Source: Verrucomicrobiaceae bacterium | GTDB lineage: Bacteria > Verrucomicrobiota > Verrucomicrobiia > Verrucomicrobiales > Verrucomicrobiaceae | NCBI GenBank assembly: GCA_015075365.1 | Contig: JABTUN010000003.1 | Location: forward strand, 372,001-436,000 | Reading direction: 5' to 3' | DNA length: 64,000 nucleotides | Made by a program: the position numbers and the translations under genes | Shown: in pieces, positions 50,597 through 59,917 of the stretch | Numbering within the stretch: position 1 is the stretch's first letter | How the letters are laid out: each line of letters opens with the position of its first letter | The notes under the pieces: model-generated | The model's input: the letters and a program-made list of their open reading frames with translations, nothing else | Told to the model about the DNA's origin: nothing | Database searches by the model: none

Positions 50597-52240
50597 ATGA
50601 AGCAGCATCGCAATCTCGTGTCATTCACCGGGGGCCACGCAGGATGGCAAAGGGCGGTTTTGCTGCTGCTGGTCCATGGAGGCTTTGCCGGTGTCGTCTG
50701 GGCTCAAACATTGCCCGAGGCGTTTGGGTTGCTCAATGGTGCATCGGTTTCGAGCGGTGGCGGCGAGGCGTGGGTGGTGGACTTCGGTGTCTCACGAGAC
50801 GGGGTTTCCGTTCGTTCCGGCGGGATCAGCCACAACCAGAACTCCTGGATTCAGGTGGCAGTCAATGGCCCGGGTTTGTTGACCTACTGGCAACGTGTGT
50901 CCACTGAGCCCGACTTCGACTATCTGCGCGTGTTTCAGAACGGACAAGAGGTTGCCTCGCTGCGTTCCAGCGGGGAAATACCATGGACCAAACAGACGCT
51001 ATCGCTGGGCACGGGTGCGCATGTCGTGAAATGGGAGTTTTCCAAGGATGAGGCGGATGATGAGGCGGGCGCAGATGCTGTTTGGCTGGATCAATTGTCC
51101 CTCGTGCCTGCGGACCAAGGGCCGCCAGTGATCGTGGCCGATCCTTTGCGCACGGGGGGGGAGGCGGGCGCGACCGTGACACTTTCGGTGAGTGCGCTTG
51201 GACTTGCCCCGTTGCAGTATCAATGGAGACGCGGTGGCGTGCCGCTGACCGGTGAGACAAATGCGCAGCTTGCGCTGCCAGGTTTTGGAGCCGGCCTGGT
51301 TGGAATGTATGACTGTGTGGTCACCAACACTCTGGGCAACGTCACCTCAGCTCAGGCGTTTTTGGGACTCGTCACCCACGGCGGGGCGCTGGATGATGTG
51401 ACACGGTATTGGTTTGGACATGGGGACGTGTTTTGGCTGCCGCAGACACAGGAACACGTCGCGGGAGGTTCTGCGTTGCGTAGCGGCGTGGTTGCCGACT
51501 CGGAAAAAAGCCAGTTCAGCGCCAGTTTTTCGGGGCCTGGCACGCTGCGTTACTGGCGAAAACTTTCCACCGAGGAAGGGTTTGATCAGCTGAGGGTGCG
51601 GTTGAACGGAAACCTTGTTCATGAAGCCAGCGGGCAGCGGGAATGGGAGCCTGCCACCCTCGTGCTGCCGGCGGGCCATTGCACCGTCTTCTGGAGTTAC
51701 GAGAAGAACGAACGCTTTGCGTTTGGCGAAGACGCAGTCTGGGTGGATCAGGTCCGCATGCTCCTGGGCCAGCAGGGCTGGCTCGAGGCGTCGTTCACAG
51801 CAGAGCAACGTGCCGATGTCACCGTCAGTGGCTGGGCGGTTGATCCGGATGACAACGGTCTTGCCAATGCCTTCGAGTATTTGCTTGGCCGGGATCCGCT
51901 GAGCCATTTGGCCGCTCCATCAGCCTGGCTTCAGGCAGTGGTCGGTCCGCTCGAAGGCCCAGGCGGCGGCCCGGATCGGTTTGGCCTGCTTCTGGAACTG
52001 CCCCTGACCCTGCCTGAAGACGTGATGCTGGTGGTGGAGTATTCTGAGTCTCTTGGAGACTGGCTGCCACTGGCGCAGAAAACGGGGAACACTTCCTGGG
52101 CGTCGGTCAATGGTGGCGTGGTGTTGGAAAGCGCGGCCAATCAGGGACGCATCAAAGTTCGGGTCGCTCATCCCGATCCGTTAGGGGGCACGCGGGCTCC
52201 TGGCTTCTTGAGGCTCCGTCTGCAACTTCTGGCTCCATGA
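50597..52240 (+). CDS. Secreted protein with Ig-like domain and verrucomicrobial C-terminus
   Basis: A 547-residue protein. The signal peptide ends near VVWAQ (about residue 37). Two related beta-sandwich domains flank an Ig-like domain: the first ends DAVWLDQLSLVP, the second DAVWVDQVRMLL, both with GPG-x-L-x-YW, FDYLRV/FDQLRV and E-x3-GADAVW/FGEDAVW patterns. The Ig part has YQWRRGGVPLTGETN and GMYDCVVTNTLGNVTSAQA. The C-terminus includes DPDDNGLANAFEYLLGRDP and FLRLRLQLL, typical of verrucomicrobial secreted proteins. Probably binds polysaccharide or cell surface. Confidence 0.78.
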   Translation: MKQHRNLVSFTGGHAGWQRAVLLLLVHGGFAGVVWAQTLPEAFGLLNGASVSSGGGEAWVVDFGVSRDGVSVRSGGISHNQNSWIQVAVNGPGLLTYWQRVSTEPDFDYLRVFQNGQEVASLRSSGEIPWTKQTLSLGTGAHVVKWEFSKDEADDEAGADAVWLDQLSLVPADQGPPVIVADPLRTGGEAGATVTLSVSALGLAPLQYQWRRGGVPLTGETNAQLALPGFGAGLVGMYDCVVTNTLGNVTSAQAFLGLVTHGGALDDVTRYWFGHGDVFWLPQTQEHVAGGSALRSGVVADSEKSQFSASFSGPGTLRYWRKLSTEEGFDQLRVRLNGNLVHEASGQREWEPATLVLPAGHCTVFWSYEKNERFAFGEDAVWVDQVRMLLGQQGWLEASFTAEQRADVTVSGWAVDPDDNGLANAFEYLLGRDPLSHLAAPSAWLQAVVGPLEGPGGGPDRFGLLLELPLTLPEDVMLVVEYSESLGDWLPLAQKTGNTSWASVNGGVVLESAANQGRIKVRVAHPDPLGGTRAPGFLRLRLQLLAP

Positions 52241-52582
52241 TTCCGGGAACAGAAATCAAACTCCAGCAGGGCGGCTTGTCCTCAAGCCGCCTCGTATTTC
52301 AGATTGCAGCAGAAATTCACCCTGTTAAAGCCTTCCCATGGTCGCTACGGCAACGCTTACGATGGAACAGCAAGCGCCGGCAACGAATGGGCGGAGCAAA
52401 GTAGCCATCTCGCTCCGCGAGAGGAGCTGTGTGCATGGCATCATGTGCTGACATGGCGGGCATCAAGGTGACTTTTCAATGCTCCGCGTAGGATAGGGTG
52501 TGCCAGGTAGGTAGGGTGGCTTGTTCTCCAGCGGCCGCTGGCCCGACTCTCTCTCAGTTGCAGTCCATCCTGCTGCCTTCAT

Positions 52583-52710
52583 CTAGCAGGCTGCTGAAAA
52601 ACGCCATCACCGGCCACTGGCCGGTGCTACAACAGCGCCAGCACCTCCGCTGTAGATCGGGGCATTGACCCGGTCCGCAGGTCTTGCGGTGTTTCTCAGC
52701 AGCCTGCTAG
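52583..52710. mobile_element. Small MITE-like element with terminal inverted repeats
   Basis: 128 bp bounded by 23-bp inverted repeats (52583-52605 and 52688-52710) that agree at 21 of 23 positions; both begin with CTAG then CAGGCTGCTGA. CTAG may be a 4-bp target duplication. No transposase is encoded, so it would need one in trans. The end sequence is similar in style to known IS ends, but I have not compared it. Confidence 0.55.
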
Positions 52711-52754
52711 TCTCAGAAAAGACAAAGCCTGCTTCCAGGAGAAGCAGGCTTTGT
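52711..52754 (-). terminator. Intrinsic terminator after the giant surface protein gene
   Basis: A perfect 14-bp stem (52722-52735 with 52741-52754) and a 5-nt loop are followed on the minus strand by CTTTTCTGAG. It lies 28 bp after the stop of the minus-strand gene at 52783. Confidence 0.85.
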
Positions 52755-52782
52755 TGTGTCAACAATGTCGAAGCAGCTGCTT

Positions 52783-55700
52783 TTACCCGAGGACTTCCAC
52801 GTTCGAGAGCGTAGGTGTGCTGGCAAAAGTGTTGTTTCGCGAGCCGGGCGGTGAAGTTGGGTCCAGGATTAGCACAGTATCTGTGCCGGTCCCGCCGTCG
52901 ATGGATACCGTGCTGTTGAACGCATTGGAAGCGCCCGCCAGGGGCGGCGAAGAACCCGCGTAGAGGAAGTCGTCTCCCGTTCCAAGATTGATGGAAAGCG
53001 CACCGTTGAACGTGGAACCGCCGGCAATGGAGGAGATGTTGTCCAGAAGCACCATGTCACTGCCAGCGCCGGTGTTGATCGTGGCGGCGGCCAGGGTCAC
53101 GCTTTGCAGATCCACAATCGACGTGCCCGATCCCATGGTGATGTTGGTGGCACCGCCCACACTGGACTCGTAAACGCGCACCACATCGGCCATCAAACGC
53201 CTCGTCAGTGTGGAGTTGGCGGTCAGGCTGCCGTTCACCGTGGCGCCGATGACGCCCAGGGCGTTGGCTCCGTCGCCCATCTGGACATTGACCAAGGTGC
53301 CCACGCTCAAACTGGTGCCGGCGTTTTCAAAGTCGCCGAGTTCCACAATGTCGAGGCCGGTGCCCCCGGTGTATTGGATGGAGGAGCCGACCGTGGTCGC
53401 GGTGGACCACAGGGTCATCTCATTTTCACCATTGCCGGTGTTCACATTCATGCTGCCAAAGGATGCCAGGGCACCATCGATGCGGATCAAATCGACACCG
53501 GACGTGCCGGTGTAGCCAAAACCGGAGGTGATCGAGAAGTTCGGGCTGTTGACGATGAGCGAGTTGGCACCCGCACCCATGTTCAGCGCCGCAGCGCCTG
53601 CCACGGAAAAGCTGCTGTTGATGATGACGTCATCCGATCCGCCTCCTCCGTTGACGGTGAGGGAGCTGCCCAACGTGGTGGTGGCATTGAAGGTGATCGA
53701 ATTGGATCCGCCACCCAGATGGAAGGTGGTGGTGCCGGCATTGAGCGTGCCATTGAAGGTCAGGTTGTCGGCCCCGGTTCCGATGACACCACTTCCATAG
53801 GTAAAGCTGCCGGTGCTCACATTGCCCGCGCCTGTCAGAGTGTTGTCTCCCGCCCCAAGATTGAAAGTGGCGGTGTTTGGGGTGGTCAGCAGCCCCAGCG
53901 TGAGGCTGTCATTGCCAGAGCCTGTGGTCACCGTCACCCCGCCCGCAACATCGAAAGAGGTTGCCCCAGGAAGTCCACCGACAGAAACCTGACTGTTGCC
54001 ATTGCTGGAGGTGATCGTTACGCTGGTTACCGTTGCGCTGCCGGTCGCTGCAAAGGTGATCGCCTGGTTGAGGCCGGCCGCTCCTGTATTGGTGATGGTG
54101 ACGCCCTGGGTCTGAAGCGTCCCAGCGCTCACATTGATGGTGTTCGCACCAGTGCCTGTGTTGACGTTCATGGCAGCACCAATCGTGGCGCTGGCACCCG
54201 TCAGGGCAAAGGTGTCGTCTCCTGTTGTGCCGGTGTAGCTCAGGCCTCCTGTGTTCAAGTTGGCGGCTGCGAGAGTGGCAGTATTGAGGCCAGCGCCCAG
54301 GTTGATGTTGAAACTGCCTGGAAGCGCGAACGAAGAAACCGCGCCCAGGAGATTCACGGTATCCTGACCCGATCCGCCTGTGATGCTGGTGGACCCGCCA
54401 CCGAAGGCAAAGGTACCGTTGTTGAAGTGCACTTGATTGGTTCCTTCTCCCAAATTCAGAGTGAAGCCACTTGTGGAAGCGGTGGCAAAGGAGGTGCCAC
54501 CGAACGTCACGGTGTCGTTGCCCGAGGAGCCAACGGCCGTTCCGTAGGTAAAGGCGGTCGAACTAAAGCTGCCCGCAGAATGGTCAAAGCTATTGCTGCC
54601 GGCACCAAGGTTCACCGTCGCAGCCGCGCCGAGTGACACGTTGGCGACATCCAGTGAATCATCCCCTGCCCCTGCCGTGACGCCAAGCGCCCCGCCGACG
54701 GTCAGGCTGGTGCTTCCCTGGAGGGTCATGTCACCGTTACCATTGGAGTTTGTGATGGAGATGCCACCACCGATCGTCCCGGTCTGTGTGAGGATGCCAA
54801 TCGTCTGCGTCTGTCCTGCGGTTCCCGTGTTGGTGATGGTCACATTGTTTCCAATCGTGAGGGAGTTGGAGTTGACTCCAACTGTGTTGGAACCCGTACC
54901 CGTCGTGGCTGACAATGATGCCAGGGAGGTGTTGGCGCTGGTGACATTGAATGTATCGTTGCCAGTGCCACCCGTGTAGGTCAGAGCCGAGACAGCCAGC
55001 GTTGGCGCGCTGATGCTGGCTGAGTTTAGACCGTTGCCAAGGGCCAGTGCCAGCCCCCCGGTAGCATTGAAAGATGTGTTAGCGATGGAAACCGTGTCTT
55101 GCCCGGTGCCGGCATTGATGGAGTTCCCTCCGCCACCCAAGCTCACAGTGCCTGTGTTGAAATCAACTGTGTTTGTTCCATCACCCAGGTTCAGTGTAAA
55201 CCCATTCGTCCCCGCGACAGTCAGCGAGGCTCCAGAGAAGTCGATATCATCATTGCCAGCCGAACCTCCGGACGCTGGTCCCCAGCGAAGCGTGGAGGCG
55301 CTCAGAGCCCCCGCGTTGTGCGTCAGGCTGTTGTTGCCTGCACCGAGATCGAAGACCGCTCCCGAGCCGATGCTCAAATTCGCCACCGTCAGGCTGTCGT
55401 TGCTTGTTCCCGAATTCACACTCATTCCTCCTCCAACCGTGAAATTCGTACCCGCTTGAACGGTAAAACTGTGAGGTCCGTTTGTCCCGGTAAGGCTGAC
55501 ACCACCGCTTACCTGTCCCGTCAACGTCGGGGAGATATTCACTGTCTGTGTGGATAGTCCCGCCAGCCCTGTGTTGGTGAGGGTTAGTCCACCCGTCACA
55601 GACAAGGTATTTGGAGTCAGGTTGAATGTATTGACACCAGCGCCAGCGGAGACGGTCATCCCGGCGTTCGCGGTGAGGGCAACGGTGTTGTCAATGGTGA

Positions 55701-56199
55701 ACTGGTTGTCCCCGGCCCCCAAGTTCACGGTTAGGAGACCACCCAATCCTGAACCCGCGTTGATCTGGGATCCGGAGAACTGCACAACGTCATTGCCCGT
55801 GCCCAAGTTTAGATTGACAAAAAGACCAGTGACGTCCGAAAGGACCACGCTGTCATTGCCGCCCAAGTCGTCAGTGACGGCCAAGTTGCCTGTGAAGGTG
55901 ACGTTGTTGACCTGCACCGTGTCGGATCCGGCTCCCAGGTTCATGGTGCCGCTGCTAATGCCAGCGGTGAGGTTGATGACCGGATTGGCGACCGCCGCGG
56001 CACCGTTGACGCTAAACAACGTTCCGCTGCCCAATCCGTCCGATAGAAGCAACTGCCCTGGGGCACCTGTGATAGTGATGGCGTTGTCCGCCGCGTCCCC
56101 TGTAACGGTCAATGCACCCGTGGGGGAGTAGGTGACAGTGACGATGCCAGCAGGCACGATTTTCTCTTCCAACAATTCGACCAAGTTCAATGTTTTCAT
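52783..56199 (-). CDS. Giant repetitive surface protein with RTX-like and beta-helix repeats
   Basis: An 1138-residue protein without a Sec signal. The N-terminus is MKTLNLVELLEEKIVPAG, resembling the LEPR/LEERIAPA-type start that I associate with large planctomycete and verrucomicrobial surface proteins. The rest is Gly/Asn/Thr-rich with many G-x-G-x-D motifs (GTGNDVVQF, GAGDDSLDV, GTGDDFLYA) and NLGAG segments, as in RTX-like or beta-helix proteins. A super-repeat of about 250 residues recurs, with unit starts near 55434, 54696 and 53943 plus a partial N-terminal unit. No C-terminal sorting signal is seen. The start MPPVKP at 56217 is possible. A TolC gene is divergent. Confidence 0.8.
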   Translation of the reverse strand: MKTLNLVELLEEKIVPAGIVTVTYSPTGALTVTGDAADNAITITGAPGQLLLSDGLGSGTLFSVNGAAAVANPVINLTAGISSGTMNLGAGSDTVQVNNVTFTGNLAVTDDLGGNDSVVLSDVTGLFVNLNLGTGNDVVQFSGSQINAGSGLGGLLTVNLGAGDNQFTIDNTVALTANAGMTVSAGAGVNTFNLTPNTLSVTGGLTLTNTGLAGLSTQTVNISPTLTGQVSGGVSLTGTNGPHSFTVQAGTNFTVGGGMSVNSGTSNDSLTVANLSIGSGAVFDLGAGNNSLTHNAGALSASTLRWGPASGGSAGNDDIDFSGASLTVAGTNGFTLNLGDGTNTVDFNTGTVSLGGGGNSINAGTGQDTVSIANTSFNATGGLALALGNGLNSASISAPTLAVSALTYTGGTGNDTFNVTSANTSLASLSATTGTGSNTVGVNSNSLTIGNNVTITNTGTAGQTQTIGILTQTGTIGGGISITNSNGNGDMTLQGSTSLTVGGALGVTAGAGDDSLDVANVSLGAAATVNLGAGSNSFDHSAGSFSSTAFTYGTAVGSSGNDTVTFGGTSFATASTSGFTLNLGEGTNQVHFNNGTFAFGGGSTSITGGSGQDTVNLLGAVSSFALPGSFNINLGAGLNTATLAAANLNTGGLSYTGTTGDDTFALTGASATIGAAMNVNTGTGANTINVSAGTLQTQGVTITNTGAAGLNQAITFAATGSATVTSVTITSSNGNSQVSVGGLPGATSFDVAGGVTVTTGSGNDSLTLGLLTTPNTATFNLGAGDNTLTGAGNVSTGSFTYGSGVIGTGADNLTFNGTLNAGTTTFHLGGGSNSITFNATTTLGSSLTVNGGGGSDDVIINSSFSVAGAAALNMGAGANSLIVNSPNFSITSGFGYTGTSGVDLIRIDGALASFGSMNVNTGNGENEMTLWSTATTVGSSIQYTGGTGLDIVELGDFENAGTSLSVGTLVNVQMGDGANALGVIGATVNGSLTANSTLTRRLMADVVRVYESSVGGATNITMGSGTSIVDLQSVTLAAATINTGAGSDMVLLDNISSIAGGSTFNGALSINLGTGDDFLYAGSSPPLAGASNAFNSTVSIDGGTGTDTVLILDPTSPPGSRNNTFASTPTLSNVEVLG

Positions 56200-56345
56200 G
56201 GGTTTGACAGGCGGCATGGGTTAAGCGTGAATATATCTCGATTGGTGATCGACAGGATCATCCTTTGAGTTGATGGCAGGGTCGTCAATCCATTTTATCA
56301 TTTGCTTCAAAAATTTTACGATTTGGCCTAAAAATTCCATAAAGC
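56200..56345. promoter_or_regulatory. Divergent promoter region between surface protein and tolC
   Basis: 146 bp between divergent genes, AT-richer in 56270-56345. It should hold promoters in both directions, but no clear -35/-10 pair or operator could be picked. Confidence 0.4.
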
Positions 56346-57971
56346 ATGTCCTTGAGGTATTACATCCTTGTTTGGGTTAACTTGTGCCGTTTTTGGCTTG
56401 GCGGTATTCTGATCTGCTTGTGGTGTGCGCCGGCATGGGCGCAGACATTTGAAGAGACTTTCGATCTGCGCCCCGTCAGGCTGACCATGCGGGAGGTGCT
56501 GGTGCGCACGCTGGCGAAGAGCCTCGATGTAAAAATCCACCAAGTGGATGTCGGGATCGCCGAGGCGCAGTTGGAGGCGGCCTGGGGGGAGTTTGATCCC
56601 GTGTTCAAGATGGGCGGATCGTTGCTGGACGCACGCACCGCCCAAAATGCCCAGGAATATGTGCAAACGGGCGGTCTGCTCATTCCTCTCACTGATCCGA
56701 ATATTTTCCGCCAGCGCAGCCTGACGGGGGAGATGGGCCTGGAGTGGCGGATGCCGACTGGAACGACGCTGGAGGTGTTTACCCGCGCAGGAAGTTTTCT
56801 GAACGACCTGAACCGTCAGAGTCCGCCCGCCTTGTTCTCTCCCGAGCAGGCCGCCACCCTCGGGATGAGTCTTAAGCAGCCACTCTTGCGTGATTTTGGG
56901 TTTTCGGCCAATCTGGCGGAGGTGCGTGTCAGCCGCCTGAACGCTCGCATCGCGGACCTGGAGTGGCAGCAGAAGCTGGTGGATGTCATCGCGGCGGTGA
57001 TGCGGGAGTATTACGCGCTGAGCTTTGTGATCGAGAACATCGAAGTGCGCCGCGGTGTGCTGGCTTTTGCCAAAACACTGCTGCACGAGAACGAGCGCAA
57101 GCAGCAGGAGGGAGTGGGCGGTCTGGCGGAGGTCGAGGAGGCGAAGGTGGGCGTGGCCACGGCGCGTGAGGAGGTGGTGACGGCGATGGGGCTGGCCATC
57201 GAGCGCCAGCGGGTGCTCAAAACCCAGTTGCTCTCCGTCGCGCAAGAGGCCCAGGGCATGTTGTTTGTGCCATCGGATGCCCTTCCACCTGCCATCGCGT
57301 TTCACTCCTCGAGGTCCCGCTGTCTGGCGGAGGCGCTGGCCGCGCGCCCCGATCATCTGCGGCGTTTGCAGGACGCGGAGAAGCAGGATGTCATCCTGAA
57401 ATACATGCGCAACCAGGCGCTGCCCCGGCTGGACCTGAAGGCCACGCTCGGCGCGAGCGGCCTGGACGGCGGTCTGGGCGGGGCCTATGGCCGCGCTTTC
57501 GAGCGGCAGGGATACAATGCCAGCGTGGGTTTCGAGTTCTCGATTCCCCTGGGAAACCGCACGGCACGCGCCAACCGCGACGTGGCGGAGGCGCGCAAAG
57601 AGCAGGCCGTTCTGGCGGTGGCACGCTCGGAGATGCAGGTGGTGGCCGAGGTGGAGGAGGCACTGGGAGCCCTGCAAGCGGCGGCGGCCCGTCTCTCCTA
57701 CACGCGGGAGTCCGTGGCGGCGTCGGAACTGCTGCTGGCGGCCGAGCAGAAGCGCTTCCAGCAGGGCGTGGCCCGCAGTTTCGACGTGCTTCGGGCCCGG
57801 CGCCAGGTGGCGGATGCCCGCTCCCGCGAACTGGCCGCGCTGGCGGACTGGAATGCCGCCCACACGGTGCTGCGCGCCCGCACGGGTTCCTTGCTGGAGC
57901 ATGCCGGAGTGCGTTTGGAGCGTCCGTCGAAAGAGCTGCCCTTGGCAGTTCCCGCCCGTCCTGTGCCATGA
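56346..57971 (+). CDS. TolC-family outer membrane protein
   Basis: A 541-residue protein. The signal peptide ends near PAWAQ (about residue 33). The body shows TolC-type heptad-rich helices (MREVLVRTLAKSLDVKIHQVDVGIAEAQLEAAWGEFDP; later ARANRDVAEARKEQAVLAVARSEMQVVAEVEEALGAL). It forms the outer membrane channel of an export system. It overlaps the next gene by 4 bp and is divergent from the giant surface protein, so it could export it. Confidence 0.88.
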   Translation: MSLRYYILVWVNLCRFWLGGILICLWCAPAWAQTFEETFDLRPVRLTMREVLVRTLAKSLDVKIHQVDVGIAEAQLEAAWGEFDPVFKMGGSLLDARTAQNAQEYVQTGGLLIPLTDPNIFRQRSLTGEMGLEWRMPTGTTLEVFTRAGSFLNDLNRQSPPALFSPEQAATLGMSLKQPLLRDFGFSANLAEVRVSRLNARIADLEWQQKLVDVIAAVMREYYALSFVIENIEVRRGVLAFAKTLLHENERKQQEGVGGLAEVEEAKVGVATAREEVVTAMGLAIERQRVLKTQLLSVAQEAQGMLFVPSDALPPAIAFHSSRSRCLAEALAARPDHLRRLQDAEKQDVILKYMRNQALPRLDLKATLGASGLDGGLGGAYGRAFERQGYNASVGFEFSIPLGNRTARANRDVAEARKEQAVLAVARSEMQVVAEVEEALGALQAAAARLSYTRESVAASELLLAAEQKRFQQGVARSFDVLRARRQVADARSRELAALADWNAAHTVLRARTGSLLEHAGVRLERPSKELPLAVPARPVP

Positions 57972-59899
57972 GCGAGTCCTCCGCCACATCGGGTCCTCCT
58001 TTGAAATCCGGTCCTGTGCCGGCCCATGATTGCCTGCGTGAGAGCCTGCCTGATGTGGCGGCTTTGAATGAACTGCTGGAGGCCTGTGGAGCGAAACTGC
58101 GGGCCGTGGCCGGTGGTGTGTGGTTTCCGCAACGGCTGGCGGACGGCCAGACCGCCCTGCGGCTCGTCGCCACCTGGGGACGGCATGCCGCTCTCGCCGA
58201 CCCCGCCGGCCCGCAGCGCGAGGACATGCAGCGTGCCGCGGCGGATTGCTCAAAAACGTCCGCGCCCTTGCTCCTGATGCCGCATGTGCAGGCACCGGAG
58301 CGCAATCTCTCCAATCGTTCGCCAGAGGCTCTCGTCTCGCTGCCTTGGAGGCTGGGCGGGACTGTTTCAGGGGTCTTGCAGTGGTGGGCCGAGGCGGGCA
58401 TGGGGCGTGAGGAACTCACCCGGCGCGTGGAGGAGTTGCAGGCGGAAACAGTGTCACTGGGGCCGCTCTGGCAGCAGCGGGAGATGCGCATGGCGGCGCG
58501 TCGTGCCCAGGCACAGGCAGGACTTTTGGATTTGGCATCTGACATGGCGGCGGTGCGGGATGCCGCCGGTGTGGCGCAGTTGCTGGCGGTTCATGCGCTG
58601 GCGCTCCTGGGTGGGGAGCGTTCGACCGTCCTGGTCCGCAGCCGCGGGCGGTGGAAGGTGCTGGCGGTTTCCGGCCAGGACAGCGTGGACAAGCGCGGCG
58701 CGCATGCGCAGGCGGCCGTGCAACTCGCTGAGTCCATGGATCGCGAGCCTGAGGCGCATGGGACTGGTCTGCGTTTTCTGGAAGGAAGAGACGGATGGCA
58801 GGGGCAGGCCGTGCTGGAGTGGGGCGAGACTGGTTCCAAAGACATCTGGGGACTGATCTGGGTCGAGGCGACCCATGCGAAGAGTTTTGAGTTTTTTCAG
58901 AAGGCGTTGGAGGCGCAGGACGGCCAGGCTTTGGCTCCAGTCCAGATTCTTCGTCGCATGGCGGCGCCGGCACTGCGTTCCGCCCTGGCTCTTGAGCAAT
59001 CGTGGCTGGGGAGACGGTTCGTGAAACGGCCGGCGAAGCCTTCTTTCGAGGCGGGAGGCTCTGCCAGACGTTGGATCAAGCGGCTGGTGCCGGTGATTTT
59101 GATTGCGGTGGCAGCATGGTGGCCGGTTCCGGTAAAGCTGGAGGCGGACTGCATGGTGCGGCCCGTGGTGCGCGGCTATGTCGCTGCCGAGGTGCCGGGA
59201 CGTGTGGATGCGATCCTTGTGCGGGAGGGGGACGAGGTGCGGGAGGGGCAGGTGGTGGCCCGGCTGGACACCACCAGGCTTGAAACCGAGCTGGCGGCGG
59301 CGGATCAGTTGCGGCTGCGCCATGAGGGGGAGGTGGAGAGACACCGTGGCAAGGGCGAGGAGGCGCTCGCGCGTGTGGCGGCGGCTCAGGCACGGGCGGC
59401 CACGGCGGAGTGCGATCGCCTGCGTGGCGCGATCCAGCTCTGCCAGCTCAAGACCCCCGTCGCGGGCGTGGTGGTGACGCGTGATCTGCACCTGCTGGCC
59501 GGTGTGTATCTGGAGGCAGGTCAAAATCTGGCGGAAGTGGCCGGCACATCCTCCTGGAATCTGCGTCTGGACCTCCGGGAACAGGACCTCGGGCCTCTGG
59601 CGGCTCATCTGGAGTCAGGAGGGCGGCCGGAGGTGCGCTACATCCTTCACACGCTCAGTTCGGAGGTGCTGAGCACCCGGCTGGGAGGTCTGGACGAAGT
59701 GGGGCCGATGGTGGTCCATGAAGGTGGCCGCGGAGTCATTCCAGTGATCGCCGGGCCTCTCCAGCCGCCGCCGAACTCCGCCATCCACCTGCGTTCCGGT
59801 CTCTCAGGGCGCGCCGTCGTGGTTTTACCCTCGCGTCCGGCGCTTTGGGTGATGACGCGCGGCTTTCTGCACTGGCTGCGGCTGCGCTGGTGGATTTGA
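57968..59899 (+). CDS. HlyD-type periplasmic adaptor with large cytoplasmic N-terminal domain
   Basis: A 643-residue protein with three parts. Residues 1-365 are soluble and look GAF-like (LLACGAKLR..., DMAAVRDAAGVAQLLAVHALALLGGERSTVLV). A transmembrane segment lies at 371-386, ending WWPVPVK. The rest is HlyD-like with biotinyl-lipoyl half-motifs (AAEVPGRVDAILVREGDEVREGQVVARLD), a helical hairpin and TPVAGVVVTRDLHLLAGVYLEAGQNLAEV. The GAF-type part would be cytoplasmic and might sense a signal. Translationally coupled to the TolC gene (ATGA). Confidence 0.82.
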   Translation: MSESSATSGPPLKSGPVPAHDCLRESLPDVAALNELLEACGAKLRAVAGGVWFPQRLADGQTALRLVATWGRHAALADPAGPQREDMQRAAADCSKTSAPLLLMPHVQAPERNLSNRSPEALVSLPWRLGGTVSGVLQWWAEAGMGREELTRRVEELQAETVSLGPLWQQREMRMAARRAQAQAGLLDLASDMAAVRDAAGVAQLLAVHALALLGGERSTVLVRSRGRWKVLAVSGQDSVDKRGAHAQAAVQLAESMDREPEAHGTGLRFLEGRDGWQGQAVLEWGETGSKDIWGLIWVEATHAKSFEFFQKALEAQDGQALAPVQILRRMAAPALRSALALEQSWLGRRFVKRPAKPSFEAGGSARRWIKRLVPVILIAVAAWWPVPVKLEADCMVRPVVRGYVAAEVPGRVDAILVREGDEVREGQVVARLDTTRLETELAAADQLRLRHEGEVERHRGKGEEALARVAAAQARAATAECDRLRGAIQLCQLKTPVAGVVVTRDLHLLAGVYLEAGQNLAEVAGTSSWNLRLDLREQDLGPLAAHLESGGRPEVRYILHTLSSEVLSTRLGGLDEVGPMVVHEGGRGVIPVIAGPLQPPPNSAIHLRSGLSGRAVVVLPSRPALWVMTRGFLHWLRLRWWI

Positions 59900-59917
59900 A
59901 CGGCAGGTGCTGCCAGA

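Larger units (their letters stand above)
52241..52782. other. Gene-free region with repeats
   Basis: About 540 bp with no supported gene. It holds two perfect hairpins (9-bp stem at 52270-52291; 6-bp stem at 52408-52422), a small inverted-repeat element (52583-52710) and a terminator (52711-52754). The remainder looks like decayed or repeat-derived sequence. The first hairpin could end the 50597-52240 transcript although it has no T-run. Confidence 0.55.

Noticed and set aside
53104..54636. A 510-codon plus-strand frame opposite the giant surface protein
   Set aside because: It results from the repetitive codon use of the minus-strand gene.
52783..56199. Possible CRISPR array or minisatellite
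   Set aside because: Repeats are imperfect at DNA level and keep the reading frame; they encode protein repeats.
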